The notes beneath the pieces are model-generated. The model was not told the DNA's origin. It ran no database searches and saw only the letters and a program-made list of their open reading frames with translations. Shown in pieces: positions 62,157 through 64,000 of a stretch of 64,000 nt of DNA; the first letter of the stretch is position 1; each line of letters starts with the position of its first letter. The position numbers and the translations under genes were made by a program. The stretch comes from Coniochaeta sp. PMI_546. Its lineage: Eukaryota > Ascomycota > Sordariomycetes > Coniochaetales > Coniochaetaceae. The stretch spans positions 1,050,606 through 1,114,605 of the forward strand of contig MU271144.1 in assembly GCA_021432605.1 (NCBI GenBank). The letters run 5' to 3'.

Positions 62157-64000
62157 GAGGCGCGGACCGTACGAATCTAGTGCAGACCCGCGCTCGAAGA
62201 ATAGACAAAAGAACCGACTCCTGACTTTGGAGGCACCTTACGGACCTGGATGGCAATCACGGGCTCACCGTGGCCCAAGTCGCATCGCCGGGTGACGGGA
62301 TATCGAGGCTTGCGGGTGTGGCTGGAAATTCGTGGCGAGAGCTTGCGCGGTTGTTGTTAGGGATGTTTTTAGAGAAAAGGCGGGAGAAGTCCGGGTTTTG
62401 CAGGATGGATGGAATGATGATTAAGTTCAGATCAGCCGCAACACGGGTCAATCAAGTTAAGTATATGGTGTAGGGACAACAGGCACAATTGCTTTCCGGC
62501 ACAGTTTAGGACACAGGCGGTAGTAGCAGTCGGCGGAAGAAAGTGTGAGCGAAAGGACGAAGCAATTCCAAGCTGGAGAAGTGAACTAGAGCCCGTCAAA
62601 GGCGAGCCTCAATAGTCACAGACAAGAACTGGAACCCTGGCAACACAAAGTGAGTGACAACCCTTGCACAGTATGGTGGGAGAAGGAGGCCAGGGAGGCC
62701 ACTGGGCCAGGGAGGCGCACCGCCTTGCAATGCTGCGAGAAACTGGGGCGGCGGAAAAGAGCGAGGCGGCTGCGTCAGGACGGCGCCACAGTATGAAGGA
62801 ACAGTCCGTCACTGTGTGGGATGCTGCTCGTCGAGCCACTTGAGAGGCTGGGAAGGGCGCCCAACCTCACTCAAACGCTGTCTGCCAGAACAGTGCGTGC
62901 AGGACGCCACAAACTGTGGCAGGCTGGAATAGTTCACGTTCCCCACCGGCAAAGACCAAAAACGAGAGGCAGCGCTAGCAGCTAAACCGGTTTAGGACCC
63001 CTTGCAGAACCTGTCCAGGGTACGTGTAGGTAATTCGCCCTCTTGGGAATCGCTTGACAGCATCCCAAGTCCCGTCTTTTGTTGGACTTTTCATGGATTC
63101 CCGTACTATGGTAGCACGTCGCTACCACCTTGCGCCACAATGCCACACGTGAGGTGAGATTGCAAGTCGTCCCCCTGACATCACAGTTTCTTCCGTCTTC
63201 GATCTTGCTCACTGCTTCGTTCATCTGGTCTCTACTGTGTACGTGTAGTCGATGCAAATGGGGCTTGTCTCATGGGTTGAGCCTTGGAACATCCGATGGG
63301 CAAATGAGCAGGTACAGCGGCAGCATTGAGCTGAGAGACTCGACAACAGCTGTTTGATCAGAGCTTCTGATTGAAAGAGCTGCCCATCGTGGCACGGACT
63401 TCAAGTCAGCATACACAGCGCCTGTGCGCCAATGACAGCCCGTCTCGCGGCGATGCAGGAAAGCTGAGGACGCCCTATGTACACGTGTGTACTTCTGAAC
63501 CCAACGATGAGGTCATTTATCTGGAAGGAGCTGACAGTGTGGTTGCTGCAGAAGGCTGCGATTGAATGTCTTCGCGTCTGCAAATAGGTAGGGCAGCTGC
63601 ACAGTGTAAATGAAGCAGAGGTAACCAGCACGAGGGGCTGCCGAGCAGAGTGGGGCGACGGACTCAGCGCCGGCCGAGCCTCAGCCACGTTTGCGGAATC
63701 GAGGTTCCATTGGTGATCGGCCATCTGGGGCGCATTTGGACGGCGAAGGGCTGAAAGGAAGGCGGTGTTAAAATACACATAAATACAGGATGATGGGAGA
63801 ACACGAGGTGGCGTTTGACCAGCCACACATTTTCCTCTGATTTCGGATCTTGCGCCTCCTGCGATTACAGTGTACTTGTGGAAAGATGAAAGCCAAAAGC
63901 CAGACACCCAAGATGATATGGGTCTCCCAATGTATATACACGTGTAGTTGACACGCTTGACAAACAGTGCATGAAATCTCATGGATAGCTTTGCGTTTGG
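62157..64000. other. Gene-poor end of window upstream of the C2H2 gene
   Basis: 1.8 kb. ORFs up to about 190 codons lack coding character. CACGTG occurs at 63146, 63482 and 63939, mostly as ACACGTGT. It holds the promoter of the C2H2 gene and may continue past the window. Confidence 0.45.

Overview
The window is ordinary nuclear DNA of a filamentous ascomycete, most likely a sordariomycete. The grounds are short introns of about 50-90 nt with GT/GC...AG ends and CTRAC-like branch sites, a compact core of eukaryotic housekeeping genes, and recognisable fungal families (Dsc4/DUF1746, Sec66, a Msn2/Seb1-type zinc-finger factor, fungal-type Dph6 and Dga1). I found no bacterial, organellar, CRISPR, rRNA or convincing tRNA features, and no recognisable transposon.

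Layout. 0-34.6 kb is gene-dense: rfc2 (-), a two-domain UBE2Z-like E2 (+), a coiled-coil orphan (-) divergent from brr2 (+), a PWWP/IBD chromatin protein (+), orc3 (+), an orphan nuclear-looking protein (+), a doubtful small gene (-), a mitochondrial hemerythrin-like protein (+), sec66 (-) divergent from npl4 (+), dsc4 (+), rcl1 (-) divergent from a mitochondrial PPR-like protein (+), and a GPATCH11-like G-patch protein (-). From 34.6 to 47.3 kb there is a 12.6-kb stretch with no gene I can support, in balanced-GC DNA. It ends at a Msn2/Seb1 stress transcription factor (+). After that come dph6 (+), a type B carboxylesterase (-), a DGAT2 acyltransferase (-) and an Azf1-like C2H2 factor (-), with a second gene-poor stretch to the window end.

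The genes do not form one pathway. Themes recur: replication (RFC2, ORC3), RNA processing (BRR2, RCL1), ubiquitin and ER protein quality control (UBE2Z-like, NPL4, DSC4, SEC66) and lipid metabolism (DGAT2, esterase). Exon joins were worked out by hand from splice sites and reading frame. All multi-exon models below give whole numbers of codons.

The most interesting points are: the 12.6-kb non-genic region upstream of the stress regulator, with six CACGTG palindromes within 1.1 kb; the E2-like protein with a second UBC-like fold that keeps a cysteine; a carboxylesterase whose sequence allows both a secreted and a membrane-anchored N-terminus; and a fungal protein with the PWWP plus IBD-like order of the animal LEDGF/HDGF2 proteins. 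No clearly new multi-gene system was found.
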